From Dryococelus australis (lineage: Eukaryota > Arthropoda > Insecta > Phasmatodea > Phasmatidae): a stretch of DNA of 64,000 bases. This document shows positions 10,857 through 22,049 of the stretch, one piece after another (position 1 is the stretch's first letter; every line of letters starts with the position of its first letter). A program made the position numbers and the translations under genes. The notes under the pieces were generated by a model. That model did no database searches. It was not told the DNA's origin and worked only from the letters and a program-made list of their open reading frames with translations. The DNA is taken from NCBI GenBank assembly GCA_029891345.1, contig CM057009.1, forward strand, positions 312,406,184 through 312,470,183. The letters are read 5' to 3'.

Positions 10857-12360
10857 GTAGCAGGTTATTATGTGGTCAAGTTCGATTCACCAACAGAGAG
10901 AAATCCCTTAAGCTGATATTCCCTCTTAGAATTGCGAATAAACCTCTTTGCCCAAGCAAGTACATGCACACTCTGCATCCACAAACAAGATATATGTGCT
11001 ACTAGATTTGAGATCTGGGAGGGTTTCTAGAAGGGTTTCGGTGCAAGGTTGTTTGGGCCATGTGGAACAGGGCTGCGATAGCCATTAAATACCGGCCCAC
11101 CAGATGTGATCAGAGGGCAACTGGTTAGTCATCAACCCGAATAACCCACTGTCAGCTTTATGGTCAGCTGAACTCACATGTTGCAAACTACTAGAGGAGT
11201 CCATTCCTGAATTTGAGACATTCTATTGGCTACATACATCTATAACAGGTGAGAAGTACTTCTGATCCATGCGAGCATCGCCACTGAATCTGACCATGCA
11301 TATATTTGACATGTCAGGATAGTCGGGAAGGTGAAGTTCATGACAATTATGTAGAAATTTGTCCACAAGGCGTACTCCACAAATCTCAAAATTGGATAGG
11401 GTGACACATTTTACTGGTGCCACTTTAAGTCTTGGTCATAACTTATCTGACTTAATTCGAATTACCTGAATACATTACATGGATATAGACAAAAGCTGAG
11501 TAAACATTTTCTGATGCATCTGAGAAACCATGGAGTTGAATGCTTAGAAGATGAGTGAGCACATATGGACAAGGAATCGACAGATAATTCACATTTACCA
11601 TTCCGTGCATGAAGTGCTGCCAGGGATGCAAAAGTGATGGGGTTAGAGGGTCATCCCAACAAAGTCCATGTAACCACAGTGACTGTAAGATTTATCCCTC
11701 ATCACAAAAGGAGCCAACCATCCTAGAGGAAGATGAAAGACTGCACCTTCCCTTCCACAGGATAAGAGAAAGCATTTCCTTTGAAATGTAATTGTAGACT
11801 CAAAATGCTATGAGCATGCGCTGAATCATTTGTGAATGTGAGCATTTCACATTCTGCCACTGGAAGACTATCCAAAAGCTGCGAGTGATTGGCAACGCAT
11901 TTCCGCAACTCAAAGCATCCCTTCTGCAGTGGCTGGATGAGCTCATCCCACAGAACAAGAACTTCTTCGAGTGATGGAGCACCAGTAATGATATTGTCAA
12001 CAAATGTCTCAGTACGCAGCACAGATGCTACCAGAGGAAATGCATGACCCTCGTCAATACTAAGCTGCTGCAGAGTTCAGATGGTTAAAAACGATGAACT
12101 TGTCATATCATAGGTGACTTTACTCAACTCATAAAGGTTGAGCTCCTTTGATGTGAGGGAATACCATAAAATAAGCTGATGGTTTTTGAAGGTGCATGAC
12201 AATTTTCCTATACAATTGTTAGATGTTACAACAAAAGACAAATACCTGGGTTCTAAAGTTACAAGTAAGATCCATAATGTCAGCTTGCAATTTGGGACCT
12301 GAATACAACCAGTCATTAAGGAAATTTCAATTTGATGTTTTGATACTGGCTTCAAATAAA
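10857..12360 (-). pseudogene. pol: Bel/Pao reverse transcriptase and RNase H, broken
   Basis: The 12355-12077 frame contains the RT middle: IQVPNCKLTLWILLVTLEPR, KELNLYELSKVTYDMTSS. The 12022-11723 frame has TFVDNIITGAPSLEEVLVLW, the YVDDI-type polymerase site with D-N in place of D-D, then KGCFELRKCVANHSQLLDSLP. Further along, 11423-11223 has MAPVKCVTLSNFEICGVRL, the LAPVK...LELCG stretch typical of the Pao RT-RNase H region. Each piece is in a different frame or separated by stops. The 5' part (gag, protease, start of RT) is missing beyond 12360. Confidence 0.85.
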
Positions 12361-12415
12361 ACTCTAAGTTTAGTTGTGGAGCTAGAAGTGTTGTGGAGCT
12401 AGTTGTGGAGTAGAA

Positions 12416-12417
<2 letters not shown>

Positions 12418-12499
<82 letters not shown>
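12418..12499. repeat. (AT)n microsatellite
   Basis: About 40 uninterrupted AT units with a single c near 12480. It lies at the truncated 5' end of the Bel/Pao remnant and separates it from the plus-strand gypsy element. The Ile-Tyr repeat frames here are artefacts. Confidence 0.97.
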
Positions 12500-12829
12500 A
12501 GTTCCCACAAGAGAGTAAGACACGCCACCCCAGGCGACAAAAGTGCCCAGGTAAGGGCCGTGTGGAATGCCTTGTTTAACAAAGTAACACCCCACAGATC
12601 TTATACCGAGATAGCCAAATTCATCTCTAAGGGCGAAAATTTTCCAACATATTCCATTCCACCAGTTTCCAGAGTATTGCGCCATTTTGTTAGCAGTGAC
12701 ATCGAGAAACGACACCGCTCACACATAGATTTTGTGCAACCCAATAGAGCACACATTTCTGCTGGCTCGATACGAGCCCGTTTCCCAACCGATTCGTAAA
12801 CATACGCAAAAAGTACGTAAAATCATGCC
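12500..12829. other. unassigned segment between retroelements
   Basis: Short open frames on both strands (12560-12799 plus, 12715-12500 minus). It could be the decayed zinc-binding part of the integrase that follows, but I cannot see the HHCC residues. Confidence 0.3.
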
Positions 12830-13430
12830 CTGTTCGTCAAAAATTTAAGGCGATTACATCTCAACCCATGGGTCAACTCACTCCTTTCCCACCTCAAATC
12901 CTCATCCATGCCTGGGCTCTGGATGCTAAAGGTCCTTTACCCCCTATGGCATGTCACAACAAATATATCTTAGTAATGACGGAGTACACCACACGTCATG
13001 TCATCGCCAAACCTGTTCAGGCTATAGATGCAGCCACATGTGCCGATTTTATAAAAGATGTGATCTTACAATTTGGCTGCCCCCCCCCCAAATACTCATG
13101 GATAGAGGAACCAGTTTTCAAAATGAGCTCACAAGTAATCTCCTTAAATCCCTAGGTATCAAAAAGCTCACAACCACAGCTTACAACCCCTGTTGTAATG
13201 GTATAGTGGAATTAAATAATTGTGTCATCGCGGAAAAACTTATGGCTTGTGCAAGTGCTGATAAAGTAAATTGGGACCTTTGCATCCCCTTTATTAAGTT
13301 CAACTTAATAACCACCATTAATAGTTCAACAAAATTTACGCCATTTTATCTCCTTCATGGCATGGAAGCTGCCCTCCCTGCTCAAGTTGTTGCTACCAAG
13401 TTTTCTGAACACTGTCATGATTTGTGTGAT
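12830..13430 (+). pseudogene. pol: gypsy-type integrase core, first copy, frameshifted
   Basis: A typical integrase core opening: ALDAKGPLPPMACHNKYILV, MTEYTTRHVIAKPVQA, ATCADFIKDVILQFGCP. A run of C at 13081-13089 shifts the frame. The second catalytic block continues in the next frame as ILMDRGTSFQNELTSNLLKS, then KKLTTTAYNPCCNGIVELNN, in which Glu of the usual N-x-ERxN block is still present. The copy breaks off at 13430 after EHCHDLCD. The 3' 280 bases (13151-13430) recur almost unchanged at 14181-14460. The slip in the C-run may be an assembly or replication error, or true decay. Confidence 0.88.
13151..13430 (+). repeat. 280-bp direct duplication, copy 1
   Basis: Matches 14181-14460 at an offset of exactly 1030 bases with five substitutions seen by eye (about 98% identity). 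It starts at cctaggtatcaaaaag and ends at tgtgtgat (this copy) or ggtgtgat (other copy). It codes for part of the integrase core. Confidence 0.93.
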
Positions 13431-14180
13431 CATGCTAGTTTAAAGTATTTGCATACGATGGCAGAACACACATTGTTAAGGCAACACTGAAAACTCTACC
13501 TGACGCATTAATTATGCTGTCCACTGCACCCAAGATTCCTAACAAGTCGGTAACCATTCATGGAAAACATTACGATGTAAATCTTCCTTTGATGTCATGT
13601 CAGTCTCTTTTTACAGCATTGGCAGAAACTATTTTTCAAAACACACACAAGGCGGCGGAAATAGCTACTAATGTTGCTAAATATTTTAGGATGAATTTTA
13701 TGGAATTTAAGCACTATTTTATCACATATTTGGCACCAGCGGACAAAGATCGACTTGTTAAGACCATTCGAGATGAAGACATTTACCCATTATCCTTAAT
13801 CTTGTAAATTGTTTCTGCCTTGTGACATGTTAACATTCATGTTATTAGAGAATTATTCACAAACTCTGTCACATCAACTTGTATTGATCCTGCCCTCAAT
13901 TGTACCATTCTTGCAGTCCGCTTCGTCGGTATTTTACATTTTCTCCCTGTCCATGCACATGAGCAGGAATACGTTCACATTCACGATGATTCTGAATTCT
14001 GTTTATCTTCCATCACTCTTTCTCACTCCCCATTCATCGGCAAATATGATAATGACCCCCTTGTTTCAAAATTTAAACGAACACTCTTACACCCAGATCA
14101 GGCTGACACTCACTATAGGCGCTTAAGTCGTCGTTATGAAATAAATGGCAGCGGCGAAATATTCCTCAAAGTAAACACAC
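13431..14180 (+). pseudogene. coding-like insert, possibly retroelement gag, unassigned
   Basis: The segment between the two integrase duplicates. The clearest frame (13475-13804) reads KTLPDALIMLSTAPKIPNK, then a helix-rich stretch (ALAETIFQNTHKAAEIATNV, MNFMEFKHYFITYL) to a stop at 13805. A second frame downstream (about 13860-14165) reads CIDPALNCTILAVRF, PVHAHEQEYVHIHDDSE and YRRLSRRYEINGSGEIFLK. I do not recognise either. Position and helical character would fit gag or the gag-pol junction of a second copy joined to integrase by a large internal deletion. It has no zinc knuckle. A captured unrelated gene cannot be excluded. Confidence 0.35.
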
Positions 14181-14460
14181 CCTAGGTATCAAAAAGCCCA
14201 CAACCACCGCTTACAACCCCCGTTGTAATGGTATAGTGGAATTAAATAATTGTGTCATCGCGGAAAAACTTATGGCTTGTGCAAGTGCTGATAAAGTAAA
14301 TTGGGACCTTTGCATCCCCTTTATTAAGTTCAACTTAATAACCACCATTAATAGTTCAACAAAATTTACGCCATTTTATCTCCTTCATGGCATGGAAGCT
14401 GCCCTCCCTGCTCAAGTTGTTGCTACCAAGTTTTCTGAACACTGCCATGATTGGTGTGAT
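14181..14460 (+). repeat. 280-bp direct duplication, copy 2
   Basis: Partner of 13151-13430. Sequence 3' of this copy continues the integrase gene. Sequence 5' of it (gaaatattcctcaaagtaaacacac) is unrelated to what precedes copy 1, so the break at this side is the non-native junction. Confidence 0.93.
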
Positions 14461-14748
14461 AAACTTCTCGCCATATGCCAAGCAGATAAACAAAATTTAA
14501 TCCAGGCTCAGTGCATTCAGAAAGTTTCCTTTGACAAAACCCACAGGAAAAACACATTGAAGGTAAATGATTATGTGCGGGTACGTAACCGTGGTAGACA
14601 CAAGGTCCTCACACACCGCTACCGTGGACCTTATCGTGTGTCCGATATTCTGGGGGAATCTACTATTCAAATTCAAATTAATAAATACGGCATCCCTAAG
14701 TTTGACTCAGTGTCAGTCAGACATGCCAAGCTTGCTTACTCTTGTTAA
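14181..14748 (+). pseudogene. pol: gypsy-type integrase, second copy with C-terminal module
   Basis: Starts with the same 280 bases as 13151-13430 (to 14460) and then continues where the first copy broke off: DKLLAICQADKQNLIQAQ, then the C-terminal domain VNDYVRVRNRGRHKV, YRGPYRVSDILG and RHAKLAYSC before the stop at 14746-14748. The 170-residue frame is open, but it lacks the first catalytic Asp and so is only the 3' half of an integrase. The env-like frames follow about 490 bases downstream. Confidence 0.9.
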
Positions 14749-15239
14749 AGTGATACATGTGTGAATGTAATTCGATTATTTGTTCTATGTCTCATCTTTG
14801 TTTGAACATGTGTTACAATGTACTTTAATCCTTCCTCTGCACGCTGATAAACTGTACATGTTCCACTTCATTGCCGGCCGCTCATAAGGGGACTGCAACG
14901 AGGCGCTGCTGAGGCATCTCTCAATCAGCACACATTCTCCGCGGCCAGCACCACCTACTGCCTGCAGTGCAGTGTCGCTCCTGCCTTCTCCTCTAAATTC
15001 GCTCAACTGTCCCTCGACAGCTGCCATCATCCGCATTCCAGGGGTGCCACTCCACTTTGCAGCTTCTGCTGTTCATACGCCTGCGGTGACGTCCGCCATG
15101 CCGGCTACCCAGGTTGGCGACACTACCTGTAGGCATGGCCTCGCCACACCAGAAGTGACCATTGTCGGACAGCAAGCCGCTTATGCTGTGCCAGTTGGCT
15201 GGGGTGGGGGCTATCCCCGCCTACTCGGTTGCCCTGACC

Positions 15240-16980
15240 ATGGTGATATGTTTTTGTTCCTTTACAGCTGGCAGTATCTCGCATCCGACCTTCAGGACGC
15301 ACGCAGGAATTTATTATGTGAGCGCAGAGCCAGATGTGCTCAATGAAATCAGCCTCCTGCTGGTGTACAGAATTCATTTGCAATTTCCCTCCCCTCCCGA
15401 AGCCCTTGACCAATTCATCCGCATTGCAGACAAAAACACTACAACTTGTGCGAATGCTAAGATACTCTACAACTACATGAAGGTGATGGATACTAATGTA
15501 ATCCGAGATTACCATACCAATGTCAGCACCACTTTCCGCACTACGCGCGGTATTCAAGTTATCGGCGACGTCGGGAGCTGGTGTTGTAATTTTCTTACAA
15601 ATACACACCTCCATGCCCTCCTTCAGAATGATGCCAGCCTCGACCAATCTATCCATTAACTCGCAAACAATGTTCACAGTACGCACAAGGCCCTTAATTT
15701 ATCATTTAACATCATTAATGATATAACTAATAAAGTGAATTCCAAAGTCAACTCTCCTTGCCACTGTCATTAACAGTATTACAGAGGTTCTAAAATCTCA
15801 CACATCGGCATTTACAGTGGCAGACTTGCTGGAAACTCAAACCTATTCACTAATCACAAGTGTGTAGCAGTTACTAAATAATATGTTCATTGATCATTCC
15901 ATAGAAACGTTCATTTACTCCTGCCAATTATGCAAGCTGCCCTTGGGGGGGGGGCAGCAAATTCCTCGCAACTTATGCACGACCTCTTGACCTTGAAACT
16001 GGAATTACGGAAAGTAAATCTCACTCTTAGTATCACCCCTCATGAAATACATAAGTATTATTCCCTTGACCTGGTGGAATGTTCATTTCTAGACCAACAA
16101 TTGGTAATCAAACTGCAAGTGCCCCTCCTTAATGTCAATTCCCATTGGCGTGTGAATCCTGAAATCTGTCCCCTATCTGTACAATAATCACTCACATACT
16201 ATCCATTCCCCTGCGCCCATCATAGCAATCGACCTCGATTCAGGCGATGTCAAAACTGTTTCACCATCCACTCACCCATACCAGGATGTTCTATTCATCC
16301 AATCTACATCCCTTACTGGCGACAATTTAAAATGCATAAAATCTGCGTCTTGCTTAATGATGTCACTTCCTTGTTTCACTCATGTACGTACCATTGCACT
16401 TCTTCCATCCCGTTCATTATCACTACCATTTACCCCCATCAGTTCGTGCTGACTAACCCTCTCTCTCCACACAGTTGTCACGTGTTTAAACATGAATCTT
16501 AACACCGTTCTTCCCACCCACCCTGTTGGAGCTCTCGAGATCCACATCCCATGTGGCTGCAAAGTCGCCACTCCCTCTGCCGCCATTATTCATGCCACCC
16601 ACCTTTCTGATGTACGACCCCTGTCATCCCTTTACACCAGACCGTCATTACTGTGCATTGGCTCTCCTAGCAGTCTTCTCACCTTCCCCAGCTCTCCCTG
16701 CCTGAGGGTATTCACTTCCTCAACATTTCTGATGCCCTCAATACGAACTGACACATCGATCATTCGGATTTTCCTATCATTGAGGACTTTGTTCCCACCA
16801 CTGGAAGTAGCTCTTCCACGTCCTCTAAAGTATTCTGAAGTATTCCCTCTTGTTGACCCTGTGCACTTCGACTATTTTACCCTAGCAGTTATGCTTTTCC
16901 TGTTGTGCTTGGTCACCTCTTTTTATGTAAAGATCATTAAAATTTTCACCCTCCTCACACACCTTCACACGTCACAGTGA
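15240..16980 (+). pseudogene. env: gypsy-type env gene A, broken
   Basis: The candidate start at 15240 gives a short hydrophobic signal-like N-terminus (MVICFCSFTAG) followed by HPTFRTHAGIYYVSAEPDVL. A pyrimidine-rich tract ending in cag (ttttgttcctttacag, 15251-15266) lies across the start and could act as a splice acceptor for a subgenomic env RNA. The first frame runs to 15659 and contains RGIQVIGDVGSWCCNFLTN, a conserved block shared with env B. Later pieces are in other frames: 15930-16187 (KLELRKVNLTLSI, LVECSFLDQQLVIKLQVP) and 16492-16980 (GALEIHIPCGCKVATPS). A transmembrane anchor (YFTLAVMLFLLCLVTSFYV) comes just before the end. Several frameshifts make it non-functional. Confidence 0.75.
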
Positions 16981-17300
16981 GTATGTAGACCATAAAAGCC
17001 ATAATTGCAGTCTATTTCCTTACCAAGAGTTCAAGTTTGCAACCGATATAAGTGACCGATTTCGCTGTTTTAAAAACAAATTTGGCCTGACACAGAAAAC
17101 TGTTTTTGTAAAATGACCGTCACGAAATCGCACGATTGACACTACCACGTTTTCTAAACACAAGGAACGAGGCCTGCAATGACGACACTTTGTTGAAAAA
17201 CAAACAGGGTGGGGCCGTGCCTCAAGCTAGTTAACGTAAACAAGCTTGCATCACACCTAATTTGGATTGTCAGCATGTAGGACTGTGGACTGTTACACCA
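16981..17300 (+). other. spacer between the two env-bearing elements
   Basis: No readable coding pattern. It may hold the 3' end of element A and the decayed gag end of element B. No LTR pair or polypurine tract could be placed with confidence. Confidence 0.4.
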
Positions 17301-17718
17301 TGTGTTTGTGTTAAAATTAAAGGCAAACAATTTTATGCATTGTTAGATACTGGGTGCTCGCATAGCTAGTACACTCATATCTAACCAACACCTTTATCTC
17401 CTACAAGAGGAAATAATATTAGTTGGAGTGACGTCAGTATTAACTTCTCCCAAATTTGGAACCATTATTAACTTAGGTATTCATGGTCGCACCTACCCAT
17501 AAAGTTTTTTAGTGGTCGACAACCCTAAACAGGATTTAATTTTAGCTTTTGACTTCATTAAACAGTATGATGTAATACCAATTTTGAAATATTATATTTT
17601 ACTCATCCATTCGCATGATGCAAAGAAAATTATGGAAATACCTCTGTATTCAGGCATTCCTGAGAATGACGATAATAACTCCATCGAGCATTATTGTAAC
17701 ATATTAGATATTTTTTAA
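17300..17718 (+). pseudogene. pol: gypsy-type aspartic protease, broken
   Basis: One frame reads KIKGKQFYALLDTGCSHS and then a stop near 17366. LLDTG is the retroviral protease active site, with the usual Ala after DTG replaced by Cys. After the stop the sequence continues as LVGVTSVLTSPKFG and then, in the 17512-17718 frame, FLVVDNPKQDLILAFDFIKQYD, which matches the C-terminal half (usual LILGxDFL) with Gly replaced by Ala. It is the first recognisable domain of element B and runs on to the RT start at 17753. Confidence 0.75.
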
Positions 17719-17752
17719 TCTGGCCACTCACGACTGCCACATATAATATACA

Positions 17753-18030
17753 ATGTTATCCACTTCTCAAACCCAGGTCATCACTAACTTTATTGATAAA
17801 TACCATGACAGGTTTGCAAATACCATTTTAGAGCTAACTGAAGCAAAAAACTTCGAAATAAAATTGGAATTACCTGCCGGCAAACCTATCACGACTAGAC
17901 CTTATAGGATTAGTCCAAAGATACGTGATGAACTTTTATTACAAATAAATGACATGGTTAAGGCTGACACTATTGAAGAAGTGGGTTCACCCTATTCTGC
18001 ACCAAGTTTAGTTGTATCAAAAAAATTGCG
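17753..18030 (+). pseudogene. pol: N-terminal part of gypsy-type reverse transcriptase
   Basis: The frame opens with TNFIDKYHDRFANTILELTE, then KPITTRPYRISPKIRDELLL, INDMVKADTIEEVGSPYSAP and SLVVSKK. This is the standard start of Ty3/gypsy RT up to the SPxxSPxVxVxKK segment. The homology ends at about 18030 (KKLRPAI). The catalytic YxDD region, RNase H and integrase are absent, and the same open frame runs on into unrelated sequence that precedes env. A large internal deletion is the simplest explanation. Confidence 0.88.
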
Positions 18031-18350
18031 GCCTGCGATTTCTCACAGATATCCGCACGAGGTGTCCGCCCAGTATTCCTGTCTGCTGCCGCACCTACGA
18101 GCAACTGCTGAGCGACCAGGGGTAGTGGAGATGTGGAATGCTGCTGCCAACCCCACCCCAGGTGCTGTGAAGCTCGAGCACCAACATAGTGCTGTTCTCA
18201 ATGCCAGACGCCATTGGCAGCAGCATGCAGGCGAGAGTACGTACTGCCCATGCGCCAGTCGTCGCCATGTAAACCCCTATCAAAGGCCGCTCCCGAGAAA
18301 CGGAGTGGGGCGCGCTCCCAGCCCGAATCGCCTACAGAGTAGCCAAGGTC
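18031..18350 (+). other. GC-richer pre-env segment of element B
   Basis: Follows the RT break directly and stays open in the RT frame, but shows no RT pattern. The matching segment in element A (14870-15240) is also GC-rich and precedes env, so this is probably pol-env leader sequence. Confidence 0.5.
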
Positions 18351-19770
18351 ATGGCCTTGCTCTGTGTTCTTTTCTCAGGTGTCCTGACAGTGCCCGCCAC
18401 CTTTCGGACCCATGCTGGGATTTACTATTCCGGCAGATGTCGACTTTGTGTATGAGCAGAGTATACCACTTCTTTACAAAGTTGCACTACACTTTCCCAC
18501 CATACCTGAAGCCATTGGCCAATATTTACATGTTGTGTGTGCTGACAGAAATTAGACATCATGTGCTCATGGGAAAATTTTATATAGTTATTTGCAGGCA
18601 GTTGAAAACTGTATACTGAGAGAATATCACAATGACATCAGCACACAGTTTAGAGGCAAACACAGCATTCAGGTAATTGGAGACGTGGGTTCCCAGTGCT
18701 GCAACTTGCTAACTAATAACAACTTACATACTTTGCTCCAAAACAATGCCATCCACTCATTCCAGTTACACAGGCTACCTCTTAGTGCAATGAACAAGTC
18801 GCAGCTGTCACATTATTTGAGTAAGTTAAATGTCCAGCTTTTGGATCTCAACTTAACTCTGAGCATTCGTATCTCAGATATTTTTAAGTATTATTCGTAT
18901 GAGTTGACAGAATGCTCATTTTCCCAAAACCAGCTAGTAATTAAATTACAAGTGCCTGTTACTAGACTTCATGCCTCGTGGAAAGGTTACGATTTACAAC
19001 CAGTCCCCTACTATTTCGGCAACAAATCGTGTACGATTAAAGTCCCATCTTCTACCATTGCGAATGACCTCAAGGCAATCACCCCACTCACCAATAATGC
19101 CACAGGATGGTATATTCATTCCCGAACAATCACTGACGTGTGATAGCTCTAAATGTGTAGAGGCGGCAATTCTTCTGTCAGATGAAAAACCATTGTTTTC
19201 AGCATGCAAATTCCGCTGCTCCCATGACAATTCTTTTTCAATTGTGCACCTAATTCCGCTCCAGTATGTTTTGACTAACCCTCTTGCTGGCACAGTGTTA
19301 GCTTGTGTGAACAAGTCACTAAACGTATATGTCACCAATCATAACATAGGGACTGATGAACTGCATGTGTCCTGCGGCTGTCAGGTTGCCACAACTGACC
19401 ACATTCCTATAGAGGTCATGCATCTGTGTGATGTACGTGCGCCAACCATTTCCCTTAAACAAACTGTTATCCCTGCTCACTGGCTCACACAATAATCATT
19501 CCACCTACCACAACTTTCCCTTCAAGCTGGCATACACCTCTATAACATAACTGCTGTGCTTGACATTGACTGGCGCATCAATCACACAGAGTTTCCAGTA
19601 CTTCAAAACATAGTTCCAGTTTCTTCAGGTGGTAAGTTCATGGAAGTTAAATTCCACCCACTATGATTATATATAAATGAGCATAATTCTGTTACTTGTG
19701 GTTGTGGTAGTAGTATTTTACATGAAGTTGATAAAACTGTGTATTTTGTTGGGACGAATCAATCCACCCC
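18351..19770 (+). pseudogene. env: gypsy-type env gene B, broken
   Basis: The ATG at 18351 starts a signal-peptide-like MALLCVLFSGVLTVPA followed by TFRTHAGIYYSG. A frameshift then occurs near 18430, and a stop interrupts the new frame near 18554. The long frame 18592-19143 contains REYHNDISTQFRGKH, SIQVIGDVGSQCCNLLTN, LNVQLLDLNLTLSIRISD and ELTECSFSQNQLVIKLQVP, each the counterpart of a block in env A. The next frame (18971-19495) continues with ELHVSCGCQVATTDHIP. A strongly hydrophobic anchor (SIILLLVVVVVVFYMKL) lies at about 19680-19740. The protein would be a membrane fusion glycoprotein. The copy is dead but retains more of env than copy A. Confidence 0.78.
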
Positions 19771-21120
19771 CATAAGTTACTTTGGCTAGTAACGTATACA
19801 AAAGGTTACTACAGACGTAGTCTGTCCATGGACAGTGGTGCGATATTTAAAAAGTTTTAACTTGTGTTTACAAGGCTATCAACCCTTCGTTCTTTCATAA
19901 TTGAGTAATACCGATTCTTAAGAGCATGGAGTTAAGCTTATGGCCATGATAATTACCTACAAAGTCAATGTACTTCTACATAATTGATTATCAGACCTAC
20001 AGGTCTTTAGATAGTGTTACAGACTATATTATTACTTGAGAAAAGTGCCTCAGGCACTATTAATTATTTGCAATTTTTTTTTGTTTTATTACATTGCTGT
20101 TGCTAATAATATTTATTAGTATGACTCCCACGATTAATAAGTTTCGCACTTGACAATTCTGATTCGAATAGCAATATTATTTATAAAATTATTGATACCT
20201 TTAAGTTATAGCCCTAACCTTGCCAGAAATATTACGTTAAGGAAGACGGTAATGGGGACTCGAGAAGTAGCATTACGCCTAACTGCTATGTGTATTATGC
20301 TCACCAATATAATTGACTGCTGAATGGCCTAAAGTTCCTCTAGGCCTGATCTGTAGAGATGCCCTCTGCTTGGTGGTCGACTCCGACAAGTAATAATCTG
20401 ACTCACATCTTGAAGTTGCGGTGACCATCCGTGGGTGTCTTGGGGGGGGGGGGGGGGGAGGGTCACGCCCTGGGTGGCGCTTAAATACTCGGCGGCTCGC
20501 CGGCAATGTGGAGCATTTTTTTCCAAAAATTTAGCTGGCTCTCCAAGCTATATTCTGTTAAACCTTAGGTGGTGGGTGTGCGGCGCCTTGGTTGCCGCTA
20601 CAATGGCGAGCTGTAGTGATATCGGGCTGGTCAGGCAGAGCAGGTGGAAAAGTCGCAGTTTTTGAGACGACCCGTCTCAATCTGACAGTGCTCTAGCTCC
20701 ACATGATGTCAGAAATGCACGAATTACTGTGCTTACATAATATTTCTTTTTTTTATTTTAAAGCTTTAGTTGTTGCAGAAATTCTCACTGCACTGTAGTT
20801 GTGTCACATGAACTAAAATAAATAACTTCTCATAATGAAGTAAAATACCAACGTGAATTCTCAGCAACAGTCTGTACTGAAAGAACAGGCACAATTACTT
20901 AAATAATGGCACGAAATGTTTTCGAGCTGAGGCGAACTTTAAATCCTTATGAAAATATTTTGTCTCTTTTTCTTATCATATTAATCAGAGTCGCCCTATT
21001 TCTTTAACTGCACTTCGGTGAGATGTCTGTGGCTTGCTTAAGTAAAACGGTAAAGATGGAAAGATTCTAGGTACCACATTAAGATTCTAGGTACCACATT
21101 TTGTTTTAAAATGGGACGAT
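19771..21120. other. no recognisable gene; contains a G run
   Basis: Probable 3' end of element B, then unassigned sequence. A run of about 18 G at 20441-20458 begins a GC-rich patch (20440-20660). A 20-bp unit (aagattctaggtaccacatt) is tandemly duplicated at about 21061-21100, just before the hAT insertion. Confidence 0.5.
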
Positions 21121-21122
21121 TT

Positions 21123-21130
21123 CTAGGATA
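21123..21130. repeat. 8-bp target-site duplication, left
   Basis: ctaggata immediately before the left end of the hAT element. An identical ctaggata follows the right end at 23910-23917. Eight bases is the length expected for hAT insertions. Confidence 0.92.
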
Positions 21131-21701
21131 CAAGCCCGGCTCTAGGGCGGGGCGAGTGGGGCCGTCGCCCTGGCCGCCAAGATGAAGGGGGCGCCAAAAT
21201 TAGATGAGAAAATTTTTTTCCCCTGCAATCAGTGGAAATTTGGCACGCACGAAGGTATCTAAACATATGTACTGCTGACAATTTGAGCAGTCCAAGATTG
21301 ATATAAAAAGGGCACAAATTTTAGAAGAGTTTACAAATTTTATGCAGTTGTAAATACTGTGCTGCACTGTGCTGATGAAATGGACTAACTGGTGAGCTGC
21401 TGAAGATATGCAGGCTTAAAGCTTAGTGTGCTCTGTGCTTTGTAGTTCAAAATACGTGATGTACTTACCGTTTGGAAACGGGCAAATTCTCATCGAGTGT
21501 GCCTTATTTTAAGAGTTTATCAGTATTCTGGGAATTAGTTGGTGATTAACCATATTTACAGATTGATATTGTGACCACAGACTGTATAATTTTGTGATTG
21601 TTAATCTCAGCCAAAAATGGAATGGCATTACCTGTTATCTAATGCACTCGGTAAGTGAAATTAATGATTCCCTTTTTTGTGTATGTACATAAGTTTTGTT
21701 C

Positions 21702-21905
21702 ATAGCCTACGCTATTCACGGTACAGTGAGCACTTTTGAGACCTACTCAGATTTTCCTTTCAGCCAGTATTTGTCCTTCTGCAACTTTTTAATATGAAAA
21801 GTGCTGTCCGAGGTGTGACTAACAGTCTAATAAACACGACGATAGCATTCCACTGCTCTCAAAAGTTAACTTCTGAAGCCACCATACAGTATATTTATTT
21901 GTTTA
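21702..21905 (+). mobile_element. truncated GGCTGTTCACGG-family MITE inside the hAT element
   Basis: The stretch gctattcacggtacagtgagcacttttgaga matches the left end of the MITE family described at 39963-40200. The interior motif ttaact(t)ctgaagcc...tatatttattt also corresponds. The right terminal repeat is missing. Confidence 0.65.
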
Positions 21906-22049
21906 TGTTTATGAGTACGATATAGACCTATTACCCTGCCAAATGACGAGATTATCACTGCGCCCACATATTATATACCGAAATATTCGCATTGTTGTGA
22001 GGTCCTTACATGATAAACCAATATAAATTATTACCAATTACAGTTTCAG

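Noticed and set aside
12382-12715. Ile-Tyr repeat frames
   Set aside because: Translation of an (AT)n microsatellite.
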